Shown: piece by piece, positions 24,813-32,417 of the stretch
Layout of the letters: each line of letters starts with the position of its first letter
How positions within the stretch are numbered: the stretch's first letter is position 1
From: a bacterium
Lineage (GTDB): Bacteria > Bacillota > Sulfobacillia > UBA995
Length of the DNA stretch: 35,218 nt
Direction of reading: 5' to 3'
Assembly (NCBI GenBank): GCA_031082145.1
Contig: JAVHLP010000017.1
Location: 1 to 35,218, forward strand
The notes under the pieces: generated by a model
Told to the model about the DNA's origin: nothing
The model's database searches: none
Seen by the model: only the letters and a program-made list of their open reading frames with translations
Translations under genes and position numbers: made by a program

Positions 24813-26072
24813 ATGCGGCTGGTCCTCAAGCACGTGGGCAATCTGACGCCGCTGGATGAGTTCGGCGGCCGGCCCGCCCGCGGGCCCCGCTCCGGGCTGC
24901 GGTCGATCAAGGACGCCTTCCTGGTCGCCGAGGAGGGCCGGGTGAGCCGCCTGGGCCCCATGACCGCCTATGATCCGGCCTGGGAGGAAGGGGCGGACGT
25001 CGTGTCGCTCCCCGGCTCCCTCGTCACCCCCGGCCTGGTGGACCCCCATACCCACACCGTCTTCGCCGGTTGGCGGGCCGACGAGTACGTCTTGCGGCTG
25101 CAGGGCACCAGCTACCAGGAGATCATGGCGGCGGGAGGAGGCATCCGGCGGACGGTCGCGGCCACCCGGGCCGCCGGCGAAGATGAACTGGCCGCCCTGG
25201 CCGCCGGCCGCCTGGACCAGATGCTCCGGCGCGGGGTCACGACGGTGGAGAGCAAGAGCGGTTATGGGCTGGACCTCGAGACGGAGCTCAAGCAGTTGCG
25301 GGTGAACCGGCGCCTGGACGGCGAGCACCCGGTTGACGTGGTCTCCACCTACCTCGGCGCCCACGTTGTGCCGGCGGGAGCGTCGGCCGGGGACTACGTG
25401 GACTCTGTGATCGGGGAGGTCCTGCCCCGGGTGGCGGCGGAGGGCCTGGCGGCCTTCTGTGACGTGTTCTGCGACGAGGGGGCCTTCAATCCGGCCCAGA
25501 CCCGCCGCATTCTCACCCGGGCGGCAGAACTCGGCCTGGGCCTGAAGCTGCACGCTGACGAGCTGGAGGGGTCGGGCGGGGCCGAACTGGCGGTCGAGCT
25601 CGGCGCCACCAGCGCCGATCATCTGCTCAAGCTATCCGACCGAGGCCTGGAGGCCCTGGCCAGTTCCCCAACGGTGGCCGTCCTGCTCCCCGGCACCGCC
25701 TTCTTCCTACGGGCAGGCTATGCGCCCGCCCGGCGGCTACTGGACCGGGGCGCCGCCGTGGCCCTGGCCACCGACCTCAACCCCGGCAGCTCACCCCTGA
25801 TCGATCTCCGCCTGGTCATGGGGTTGGCCTGTCTCCAGATGGGGCTTACCCCGGCCGAGGCTCTGGCCGCGGTGACGGTGAACGCCGCCCACGCCGTGGG
25901 GCTGGGCGACCGGGCGGGCAGCCTGGGTCCGGGTCGAACCGCCGACCTCGTCGTCTGGCGGTGCCCGGACTACACCCACCTCCCCTACTTCCTGGGCTCC
26001 GACCTGGTGGAAGCGGTCTACAAGGGAGGCCGCCGGGTCAGTCCTGGGCCTCCGCCCGGACGTAGTCCTTGA
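24813..26072 (+). CDS. hutI: Imidazolonepropionase
   Basis: A 419-residue metal-dependent amidohydrolase that opens imidazolonepropionate to N-formimino-L-glutamate. Metal ligands are in VDPHTHTVFAGWRADEY (H79, H81), LKLHADELEGSGG, SADHLLKLS and ALATDLNPGSSP. VESKSGYGLDLETELK is the usual substrate-binding stretch. The ATG at 24813 follows the hutU stop by 2 bases with only a weak upstream ribosome site, so it is probably coupled to hutU. Its last 35 bases overlap the 3' end of the convergent SH3-protein gene. No hutG, hutF or glutamate formiminotransferase gene is next to it, so the following step must be encoded elsewhere. Confidence 0.95.
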   Translation: MRLVLKHVGNLTPLDEFGGRPARGPRSGLRSIKDAFLVAEEGRVSRLGPMTAYDPAWEEGADVVSLPGSLVTPGLVDPHTHTVFAGWRADEYVLRLQGTSYQEIMAAGGGIRRTVAATRAAGEDELAALAAGRLDQMLRRGVTTVESKSGYGLDLETELKQLRVNRRLDGEHPVDVVSTYLGAHVVPAGASAGDYVDSVIGEVLPRVAAEGLAAFCDVFCDEGAFNPAQTRRILTRAAELGLGLKLHADELEGSGGAELAVELGATSADHLLKLSDRGLEALASSPTVAVLLPGTAFFLRAGYAPARRLLDRGAAVALATDLNPGSSPLIDLRLVMGLACLQMGLTPAEALAAVTVNAAHAVGLGDRAGSLGPGRTADLVVWRCPDYTHLPYFLGSDLVEAVYKGGRRVSPGPPPGRSP

Positions 26073-26427
26073 AGACATAGCCGGTGCCGCCGTCGCCCAG
26101 CTGCACGCGGGCCCAGAAACCGGCGTACTCCATGAGGATGACCGGAGTCCCCTTGTCCAGCTGCCTGGCCACCTGCTCGCGGGGGCCGGGGCCCTCCCGC
26201 AAGTTGACCTCGCTCTGGGTGATGACGGCAAAGGCGAGGAACTTCTCGGGGACCTCGCGCTCGAAGAGGTCCAGGCTCTTGATCTGAAAGCGCTGATAGG
26301 CGTGGACGATCCGGGCCAACTTCTTCTCACTCGGCGTCGTCGCCGCTGCCATCAACGCCTCGTAGGAAGCCAGAAGTGGATCCTCGCCCTCCCGGATCTC
26401 TCGCGCCAGTTCCTTGACCCACGACAC
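26038..26427 (-). CDS. Bacterial SH3-domain protein of unknown function
   Basis: A protein of about 129 residues. Residues 1-60 are mainly helical and charged (VKELAREIREGEDPLLASYE). Residues 69-127 form a bacterial SH3 (SH3b) domain with the pattern SEVNLREGPGPREQVARQL, ILMEYAGFWARVQL and GYVFKDYV. No signal peptide is visible, unlike most SH3b proteins of the cell wall, so it may act in the cytoplasm. The GTG at 26427 has GGGGAGG 9 bases upstream; the longer frame overlaps the upstream membrane gene out of frame. It is the last gene in the ileS-DUF1189 direction and its 3' end overlaps hutI. Confidence 0.78.
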   Translation of the reverse strand: MSWVKELAREIREGEDPLLASYEALMAAATTPSEKKLARIVHAYQRFQIKSLDLFEREVPEKFLAFAVITQSEVNLREGPGPREQVARQLDKGTPVILMEYAGFWARVQLGDGGTGYVFKDYVRAEAQD

Positions 26428-26466
26428 TCGCAGCCACCTCCCCGGGCACACCTCAACAACCGGCGG

Positions 26467-26496
26467 CCCCCGCCCTCCATGCTTATGCGGCGGGGG
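26467..26496 (-). terminator. GC-rich intergenic hairpin
   Basis: CCCCCGCC (26467-26474) pairs with GGCGGGGG (26489-26496) around a 14-base loop, between the DUF1189 and SH3 genes. No T-run follows in either direction, so it may only reduce read-through or stabilise the upstream message. Confidence 0.45.
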
Positions 26497-26510
26497 GTGG
26501 GTGGCAGACC

Positions 26511-27299
26511 TCAGAGTACGCCGGCTGGTGGGGGCGGAGCCGTGGCCGGACGGTCCGTCGGCCACCGCAGGGCCAGGTAAGCATATGTCAACACCAGGCC
26601 GTAGTAGAGGAGCAGTTGTCCCCCCAATGCCAGCCCTATCCCCAGTTGGCCGCGCCCAAAGGTCAGCAGCAGGGGCAGGGTGACGGCGTGGGCGGCCAGG
26701 TTCCAGGCGGCGAAGAAGGGCAGCGGCCGCCCCCGGAAGCCGGCCAGCAAGGCCACCAGGCCGGCGGCAGCGGTGGTGGACAGCATCTTGGCCGCCAGCG
26801 TTACGCCGTAGCCCAGGATCCCGGCGACGACGGCCAGTGGCTTGAGGTACGGCAGCCAGCCGAGAACCTTGTCCCTGTTGACGTCCAAGCCCACGTCCCG
26901 GTAGGGGAGCACCGTCACCTCGCCGCCCTGGCAAGCCCACAGCCTGTCTCTCCCGACCAGGATGCCCTGCCAGTAGGGACCCAGACCCTCGATGGTGGTG
27001 GCGCCCGTAGTGTCGACGATCAGGCTGCCACCCCGGCTGTGTATCACGTAGGGCTCGGGCCCCTCCCAGTTGAGGACCCCGCCGGCGAGGCTGAAGCCCG
27101 GCATTCCGGCGACCAGCTGACGCTCCAGCTCCCGGTAGAACGCTACGAACGCGACGGCGCCCCTCACCGCCGACACGGCAGAGGTCAGGGTCACGAGCAA
27201 CACCAGATAGGCCAGGCTCCGACCCACCCGCTGGTAGATAATGTCCGCGTAGGACGAGGTGTCGGTCACGCTGGACCAGACCCGCCGCAGGAACCCCAC
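26511..27299 (-). CDS. DUF1189 membrane protein
   Basis: A 262-residue membrane protein resembling DUF1189, a family found mainly in Bacillota with no firmly known function. One helix lies near residues 28-55 (SLAYLVLLVTLTSAVSAV). An extracytoplasmic domain follows with FSLAGGVLNWEGPEPYVI and LIVDTTGATT, features typical of the family. The C-terminal half has about four helices (from LKPLAVVAGILGYGVTLAA onward) and ends in a proline-rich tail. The GTG at 27299 has AGGAGGGG 6 bases upstream, and that ribosome site overlaps the ileS stop codon, so the gene is cotranscribed with ileS and should fall under the same T-box control. Confidence 0.82.
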   Translation of the reverse strand: MGFLRRVWSSVTDTSSYADIIYQRVGRSLAYLVLLVTLTSAVSAVRGAVAFVAFYRELERQLVAGMPGFSLAGGVLNWEGPEPYVIHSRGGSLIVDTTGATTIEGLGPYWQGILVGRDRLWACQGGEVTVLPYRDVGLDVNRDKVLGWLPYLKPLAVVAGILGYGVTLAAKMLSTTAAAGLVALLAGFRGRPLPFFAAWNLAAHAVTLPLLLTFGRGQLGIGLALGGQLLLYYGLVLTYAYLALRWPTDRPATAPPPPAGVL

Positions 27300-27311
27300 G
27301 CCAATCCCCTC

Positions 27312-30300
27312 CTATGTGGTCACCCGCTTCAGGCCCACTTCCACCGGGTGGCCCTCGATCTCCAACTGCTGCCGGTGGTCCACCGCCGGGATGTCACCCA
27401 CGTCGAGCCGGCGGGACAGGGTCTCCCGGCTCAGGTAGGCCCCGTGGGCCCGGATGGCCCGGGCCAGGTCGCCCCCTGCCCGGCAGTAGGTGTCGATGTG
27501 GTCTTCCACGGCAAAGCCGGCCTCCTTGCGCAAGCGCTGAATACGGTTCACCATCTCCCGCGCCAGGCCCTCCAGCATGAGTTCATCACTGATGTCCAGC
27601 CGGAGCGCGACCGCCCGGCCGTTCCCCCGCTCCACCGAGTAGCCTGGACGCTCGTCCAACCGCACTTCCACGTCCTCGGGTCCGAGCACGACCTCCCGCC
27701 CGTCGACCCGCAAGGTCAGGGCGCCCGCTTCCAGGCCGGCGACCGCCTGCCGGGGGGCGAGCCCGGCCAGGGCAGCCGGGATGCCCTGCGCCAGGGAGCC
27801 GTAACGTGGTCCCAGCCGGTCGAAGCGGGGTCTCAGCACCACCGTCAGGTATTCACCGGTGTCCTCTCGGAAGCTGACCGCCTTTACGTTGAGTTCGTCC
27901 CGCAGGAGTTCGATTAGCTGTTCCAGCCGGCCGGTCTCGGCGGCCGGTCCCAGCAGGACCAGTTCCGGCAGGGGTTGGCGGGTCCGCACGTTGGCCCGGT
28001 TCCTGGCCGCCCGGCCCAATCCCACGTACTCCCGCAGCAGCGCCATGGCCTCCTCGAGATCGCGGTCCACCAGCGTGGGGTCGACCTCGGGATATTCGGT
28101 CAGGTGAACGCTGACCGGCCCCTGAGGGTCGGCCGGCCGGGCCAGCCGCCCATGCATCTCCTCGGCCAAGAAGGGCAGGTAAGGCGCCAGCAACCGGGCC
28201 AGGGTGGTCAGGACCTCCCACAGCGTCTGGTAGGCGAAGACCTTGTCCTGGTCGGCCCCGGCCTTCCAGTAGCGCTTGCGCCCCCGACGCACGTACCAGT
28301 TGGACAAGTCGTCCACCAGCTCGGCCAGCAACCGGGCTCCCGTGGTCACCTCGTACTGGTCCAGGCTCTGGCGGACGCCCGCGGTGACCGTCTGCAGCCG
28401 GGAGAGCAGCCACCGGTCAAGAGGGGGCCGCCCGCCCGCGGGCAGGGCCGCCGGCGCGAATCCATCCAGGCTGGCGTAGGTGGTGAAGAAGCTGACCACG
28501 TTCCAGAGGGTGTCCATGGTCCTTCCCTGGTGCTCGGCGATGGCCCGGACCGAGAACCGTTTGGGGTACCAGGGGGGGCTGGACACGCACAGGAACCAGC
28601 GCAGGGCATCCGCCCCCTGCCGGTCGAGGACCTCCCAGGGATCCAGGACGTTGCCCTTGTGCTTGGACATCTTCTGGCCCAGGTCGTCGAGCCCGAAGTC
28701 CGTGCACAGCACGTTCCTGAAGCAGGACTGCCCGAACAGCAGGGTCGAGATGGCCAGCAAGCTGTAGAACCACCCCCGCGTCTGGTCGATGGCCTCGCAG
28801 ATGTAATCGGCAGGGAAACGTTCCTTGAACAGCTCTCGGTTCTCAAACGGGTAGTGCCACTGGGCGAAGAACATGGATCCGGCATCAAACCAGCAGTCGA
28901 TGACCTCCGGCACCCTCCGCATGGTCCCCCCGCAACCGGGGCAGGCCAGCTCCACCCGGTCGATGTAGGGCCGGTGCAGGTCAAGCGGCTCGGGCAAGGG
29001 AGCCGTGGCCAGTTCGGCGAGTTCCTTGATGCTCCCCACGGCCTGTTCCCGGCCGCACTCGCACAGCCAGATGTTCAGCGGAGTGCCCCAGTACCGCTCC
29101 CGGGACAAGCACCAATCCACCACGTTCTCCAGGAAGTTGCCGAAACGGCCGTGCTTCAGGTGTGCCGGAACCCAGTTGATGGTGTCGTTGTTGGCCAGGA
29201 GCTCGTCCCTGACCGCCGTCATGCGGATGAACCAGGCCCCCCGCCCGTAGTACAACAGGGGACTGTCACAACGCCAGCAGAAGGGGTAGCTGTGCCGGTG
29301 GCGTCCCTCCCGGTAGAGCCGGCCCGCCGCCGCCAGGTCGGCGGTAATCCGGGGATCGGCCTCCTTCACGAACTCACCCTGGTAGTCGGGGACCTCGCCG
29401 GTGAAGCAACCACGGGCGTCCACCGGCTGGAAGACGGGCAGCCCGTAGTCAACCCCCATCCGCATGTCGTCCTCGCCGAAGGCCGGCGCCAAGTGGACCA
29501 GCCCGGTCCCCTCCTCCATGGTGACGAAATCTCCCGGCAGCACCGTGAAAGCCGCTTCACTGCCCCCGGCCCGCTCCACGAAGAACTCGAACGGTGGCTG
29601 GTACCGCACACCCAGTAACTCCTCACCCCGGGTCCGTGCCAGCGGGCGATAGCCTTCCCCGAGCACCCGCCCGGCCGGGTCCAGTCCAAGCACCAAGTAT
29701 TCCCCGTCCGCCTCGGCCAGCAGGTACTCTGCTTCGGGGTCCACCGCCAGGCCCACGTTGCTGGGCAAGGTCCAAGGTGTGGTGGTCCAGACCAGGAAGT
29801 GCGCCACCTGCCGGGGATCGAACTCGCCCTGGAAGGCCGGTGGCACTCCCCCCCGGATCTCGAACTTGACGAAGACCGAGGGGTCCTCCGCCTCCTGATA
29901 ACCCTGGGCCACCTCGTGGCTGGAGACGGCGGTCCCGCAGCGGGGGCAGTAGGGAACAATGCGGTGGCCCTGGTACAGCAGTCCCTTGCCATGGATCTCC
30001 TTCAGGGCCCACCAGACCGACTCGATGTAGGAGTTGTGGAAGGTCACGTAGGCGTCATCCATGTCCAGCCAGAACCCGATCCGCTCGGTCAGCCGGACCC
30101 ATTCCCGCTCATAGGCGAACACGCTCTTCTTGCACGCTTCCACAAACCGCTCCACGCCGTAGCGCTCGATCTCATCCTTGCCGTCCAGGCCCAAGGCCTT
30201 TTCAACCTCGATCTCCACCGGCAGGCCATGGGTGTCCCAACCCGCTTTCCGCGGCACCTGCCGTCCCCGCATCGTCTGGTAGCGGGGTATCAGGTCCTTC

Positions 30301-30491
30301 AGGGCCCGGGGGATGACGTGCCCGATGTGGGGCAGCCCGTTGGCGGTCGGAGGCCCTTCGTAGAAGACATACCGGGGGGAGCCGGCCCGCCTGGCCAGGC
30401 TCTGGTCGAACACCCGGTCTTCCCGCCAGAAGGCGAGGACGCGCTCTTCCAGCTCCGGGTAGTTGATCCTGGCGTCCACCTTGCGGAACAC
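27312..30491 (-). CDS. ileS: Isoleucyl-tRNA synthetase
   Basis: A class I aminoacyl-tRNA synthetase of about 1,059 residues that charges tRNA-Ile. The HIGH motif is GLPHIGHVIPRALKD, the KMSKS motif is KMSKHKGNVLDPWE, and the WWxF/CP1 editing region includes LVWTTTPWTLPSN and GTGLVHLAPAFGEDD. CPRCG and CPGCG zinc knuckles are visible within the sequence. The length and YVFYEGPPTANG resemble the longer type 2 IleS enzymes, some of which tolerate mupirocin; that property is not shown here. The GTG at 30491 is chosen because GGAGG lies 7 bases upstream; an ATG at 30497 sits only one base after that site. It is preceded by an isoleucine-type T-box leader and a good promoter. Confidence 0.95.
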   Translation of the reverse strand: MFRKVDARINYPELEERVLAFWREDRVFDQSLARRAGSPRYVFYEGPPTANGLPHIGHVIPRALKDLIPRYQTMRGRQVPRKAGWDTHGLPVEIEVEKALGLDGKDEIERYGVERFVEACKKSVFAYEREWVRLTERIGFWLDMDDAYVTFHNSYIESVWWALKEIHGKGLLYQGHRIVPYCPRCGTAVSSHEVAQGYQEAEDPSVFVKFEIRGGVPPAFQGEFDPRQVAHFLVWTTTPWTLPSNVGLAVDPEAEYLLAEADGEYLVLGLDPAGRVLGEGYRPLARTRGEELLGVRYQPPFEFFVERAGGSEAAFTVLPGDFVTMEEGTGLVHLAPAFGEDDMRMGVDYGLPVFQPVDARGCFTGEVPDYQGEFVKEADPRITADLAAAGRLYREGRHRHSYPFCWRCDSPLLYYGRGAWFIRMTAVRDELLANNDTINWVPAHLKHGRFGNFLENVVDWCLSRERYWGTPLNIWLCECGREQAVGSIKELAELATAPLPEPLDLHRPYIDRVELACPGCGGTMRRVPEVIDCWFDAGSMFFAQWHYPFENRELFKERFPADYICEAIDQTRGWFYSLLAISTLLFGQSCFRNVLCTDFGLDDLGQKMSKHKGNVLDPWEVLDRQGADALRWFLCVSSPPWYPKRFSVRAIAEHQGRTMDTLWNVVSFFTTYASLDGFAPAALPAGGRPPLDRWLLSRLQTVTAGVRQSLDQYEVTTGARLLAELVDDLSNWYVRRGRKRYWKAGADQDKVFAYQTLWEVLTTLARLLAPYLPFLAEEMHGRLARPADPQGPVSVHLTEYPEVDPTLVDRDLEEAMALLREYVGLGRAARNRANVRTRQPLPELVLLGPAAETGRLEQLIELLRDELNVKAVSFREDTGEYLTVVLRPRFDRLGPRYGSLAQGIPAALAGLAPRQAVAGLEAGALTLRVDGREVVLGPEDVEVRLDERPGYSVERGNGRAVALRLDISDELMLEGLAREMVNRIQRLRKEAGFAVEDHIDTYCRAGGDLARAIRAHGAYLSRETLSRRLDVGDIPAVDHRQQLEIEGHPVEVGLKRVTT

Positions 30492-30510
30492 GGTCATCCC
30501 TCCCAACTAG

Positions 30511-30538
30511 AAAACCCCCGCCCCTGGGGACGAGGGTT
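30511..30538 (-). terminator. T-box-controlled terminator of ileS
   Basis: Read leftward, AACCCTCGTCCCC pairs with GGGGCGGGGGTT (with small mismatches) and is followed at once by TTTT. It lies 3' of the T-box sequence and about 20 bases before the ileS start, where the competing terminator of a transcriptional T-box is expected. Uncharged tRNA-Ile binding upstream would favour the antiterminator and let transcription through. Confidence 0.8.
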
Positions 30539-30775
30539 CGCTCGCGGTACCACCCCATTTGCCGGACAAGCCGGCCACTCAGCGGGCACGGCCCCCTGGG
30601 GCGATGCCCGGCCCGGCTAACGGTGGGCGGCCGGCAGAGCCTACTGGCGCTCAGGCGCGTTCAGTCTGCGGCTCCGAGGCGATCACCTGCCGCGTCCGGC
30701 ACCCGTCTTCCACCCTCACGGGCTCGCTGGGCCGCAATGGCGGTGGCGGTCCTCGTCATAGCCAGCCTGACTTTG
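30539..30775 (-). promoter_or_regulatory. T-box riboswitch leader, isoleucine-specific
   Basis: The leftward RNA contains GGGGTGGTACCGCG (complement of 30543-30556), the conserved T-box sequence whose bulge pairs with the tRNA acceptor end. Upstream, an AGTC/GACT and GGCT/AGCC basal helix, followed by ATGACGAGG pairing with CCTCG, builds a Stem I with the usual ATGACGAGGA feature. In the specifier loop the codon ATC (complement of 30681-30683), followed by a purine and then the helix, matches isoleucine and the downstream ileS gene. The leader senses the ratio of uncharged to charged tRNA-Ile. The specifier assignment is by hand folding. Confidence 0.88.
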
Positions 30776-30781
30776 ATGAGG

Positions 30782-30811
30782 ATTATACCATGGGGGTTCC
30801 TGGACGGTCAA
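30782..30811 (-). promoter_or_regulatory. Housekeeping-type promoter for ileS leader
   Basis: On the minus strand TTGACC (30811-30806) and TATAAT (30787-30782) are separated by 18 bases. This is a near-consensus vegetative sigma factor promoter, and it puts the transcription start near 30775, immediately before the first T-box helix. Confidence 0.85.
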
Positions 30812-30933
30812 ACGCTCCCGGCTGAGGCTAGTCGCATTCCGTTCGGCGGCATAGCAGAGCCCTCCTGGGGCAGGGGTTCCTGGGAGGGTTATCCTGCCAT
30901 TCCACCGAATCGAGATGGTGTTCTGGGGCTTGC

Positions 30934-30957
30934 CAGGACTCACTAGAGGAAGTCCTG
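30934..30957 (+). other. Small hairpin upstream of the four-cysteine protein gene
   Basis: CAGGACT (30934-30940) and AGTCCTG (30951-30957) form a 7-bp stem with a 10-base loop, ending 16 bases before the ATG at 30974 and just ahead of its AGGAAGG ribosome site. The rest of 30812-30973 shows no gene or clear promoter for this direction. The hairpin could be an operator or affect translation; no function is known. Confidence 0.35.
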
Positions 30958-30973
30958 AGGAAGGAAGTCGACC

Positions 30974-31297
30974 ATGGAGCGCCCGACCTATGTGACCAGC
31001 ATGCAGCACTATCTTGATGAAGATCACAGCATTCCCGAGAGCATGCCAGGGCCTGCCCTCAATCTCGCACTCTTTCTCGGTTCTATCGTGGGCTGGGTCT
31101 CGGCTCACCGGCGGAGCCCGAAGCCGCGGACCAATGTGCCCTGTCGGCGTCGTCCGGACCTTCAGCGGTGCACCGGTATGATTCACGCCCGCTTCGGGGA
31201 CGATGGTTCGATGATCTTCTGGGAGTGCCCGATCTGTTACGACCACGGAGTCATCCATGGTTGGGAAGACACGCCTTGGGATCGGCGCAGGGATTGA
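30974..31297 (+). CDS. Conserved four-cysteine protein of unknown function
   Basis: A 107-residue soluble protein. An N-terminal part (TYVTSMQHYLDEDHSIPE) is followed by a helix, PALNLALFLGSIVGWVSA, then a likely zinc-binding half with C57 and C66 (PCRRRPDLQRC) and C85/C88 (WECPICYDHGVI), ending GWEDTPWD. I recognise this layout from short hypothetical proteins in many bacteria but know of no established function. AGGAAGG precedes the ATG by about 9 bases. It starts the less GC-rich accessory stretch that also contains the MNT/HEPN pair. A nucleic-acid or regulatory role is only a guess from the zinc-ribbon-like half. Confidence 0.72.
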   Translation: MERPTYVTSMQHYLDEDHSIPESMPGPALNLALFLGSIVGWVSAHRRSPKPRTNVPCRRRPDLQRCTGMIHARFGDDGSMIFWECPICYDHGVIHGWEDTPWDRRRD

Positions 31298-31353
31298 TGC
31301 AGCCCGACCATAATTAGACGCACGGTGGCCACCCGAGCACGCCTTGGTGAGGG

Positions 31354-31359
31354 TATAAT
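31354..31359 (+). promoter_or_regulatory. Consensus -10 box before the MNT gene
   Basis: A perfect TATAAT lies 12 bases before the GTG at 31371. No good -35 hexamer is found 16-18 bases upstream. The predicted start of transcription is near 31366, so the message would have a very short leader. Confidence 0.5.
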
Positions 31360-31370
31360 GGTCCCCGGGA

Positions 31371-31682
31371 GTGGTCCGCTTGCTTACTAGGGACAAGGCC
31401 CTTGAGTTGCTGAGGGACAACCAGGATTACCTTCGCCGTGAGTTCGGTGTGCGGCGAATAGGTGTCTTCGGCTCAGTCGCTCGGGATCAATGCGACGATA
31501 TGAGTGACGTCGACCTCATTGTCGAGTTCAGCCGCCCGATAGGCTTCCGGTTCATGGACCTTGCGGACCATCTGGAGAACCTTCTCGGACGGCGGGTCGG
31601 CCTTCTGACGCCTGCAGGTATCGAGGCCATCCGGCTGGAACGCGTAGGTCGCAGCATAACAGAAGGTGTGTTCTATGTCTGA
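31371..31682 (+). CDS. MNT-domain nucleotidyltransferase (MntA-type antitoxin)
   Basis: A 103-residue minimal nucleotidyltransferase. The active-site pattern GS-X10-DXD is intact: G34-S35 in GVFGSVARD and D46/D48 in SDVDLIVEF. In characterised MntA/HepT pairs this enzyme adds AMP units to a tyrosine of the HEPN toxin and so blocks its RNase activity. The start is GTG at 31371, or TTG at 31380, which has GGGAG at better spacing. The 3' end overlaps the HEPN gene by 8 bases (ATGTCTGA), as is usual for this pair. Base composition is lower in GC than the flanking catabolic genes, which suggests an acquired module. Confidence 0.88.
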   Translation: MVRLLTRDKALELLRDNQDYLRREFGVRRIGVFGSVARDQCDDMSDVDLIVEFSRPIGFRFMDLADHLENLLGRRVGLLTPAGIEAIRLERVGRSITEGVFYV

Positions 31683-32033
31683 ACGGCCGGATAGCCAGCT
31701 CCTAGCTGATATCCGCAAAGCCGCTAACCGCGCTGTGAAGTACGTAGCCGGATTGGCGTACGGCACTTTCCTTGCAGATACCCTAATCCAGGATGCAGTC
31801 ATCCGGAACGTTGAGATCATCGGAGAAGCCGCCAAGAAGCTATCTTCTTCTGCCCGAGCGAGGTATCCCGACATCCCCTGGAAGCAGATGGCCGGCTCTC
31901 GAGACCGTCTGATCCACGACACTTCGGAGTCAACATCGACATCGTCTGGCAGATTACCCGAGAGGACCTCCCCATACTTCTAGACGTTCTCGGTCCAGAC
32001 GACGAGGGACGTCTAACCAGCCGCTCAACCTGA
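31675..32033 (+). pseudogene. HEPN-domain toxin (HepT/DUF86), frameshifted
   Basis: The first 82 codons encode a HEPN domain (DUF86 type) with LIQDAVIRNVEIIGEAAKKL and the catalytic RX4H at R76-H81 (SRDRLIHD). After the GAC codon ending at 31920 the reading frame breaks. In the +2 frame the normal family ending continues without interruption from 31923 (FGVNIDIVWQITREDLPILL) to the TGA at 32031-32033. The break is explained by loss of a single T from an expected TAC codon, so the tyrosine of the RX4HXY motif is the residue lost. In the unshifted frame the product would end at 31983 with a different tail. A sequencing error, a true mutation and programmed frameshifting are all possible. Confidence 0.85.
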
Positions 32034-32149
32034 CACCGGCGTCAGAGGGCTCACTCAGGTTGCGGCTCGGTCGGTGCAGGTTAGCGACCAGCCGTTAGCC
32101 CGTCAGGGTCGCACTGCGGATGGTTGGTCTTTTCAATAGGCCGGCAGAT

Positions 32150-32393
32150 CGAGGCAGATGGGAAGGCGCGGCGTCGGCCGGGTGCACGGGTTTTGATGGT
32201 ACTCAGCTACTCCCGGGCCATGTACGTCGAGTTCGTGGAGCAACAGGACCTCCGCACCCTGTTGCGCTGCCACCTCAATGCCTTCGCCGCCCTGGGCGGC
32301 GTACCGCGGATCGTCCTGTACGACAACATGAAGACCATGGTGCTGAGACGGGCAGGGTCCCGGGTCGAGTATCACCCGAGCGGGACAACCTGA
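32150..32393 (+). pseudogene. Remnant of IS21-family transposase (IstA)
   Basis: The frame encodes VLMVLSYSRAMYVEFVEQ, then LLRCHLNAFAALGGVPRIVL and YDNMKTMVL, which matches the middle of the IS21 IstA catalytic core, including the aspartate in YDN. The N-terminal helix-turn-helix part, the first aspartate region, the C-terminal half and the helper ATPase gene (istB) are missing, and no terminal inverted repeats were seen. It is therefore a decayed insertion sequence fragment. The surrounding 32034-32149 and 32394-32417 contain no other gene that I can support. Confidence 0.8.
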
Positions 32394-32417
32394 TGTCGCT
32401 GGGAGCGTGAACCGGTC

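Noticed and set aside
27975-29618. Plus-strand frame of 547 codons
   Set aside because: It is antisense to ileS and has the composition expected of a GC-rich shadow frame.
30559-30946. Two short + strand frames
   Set aside because: They cross the T-box leader and promoter of ileS on the other strand and have no ribosome site or recognisable sequence.
32034-32417. Intact IS21 element
   Set aside because: Only the middle of the transposase is present; istB and terminal inverted repeats are missing.
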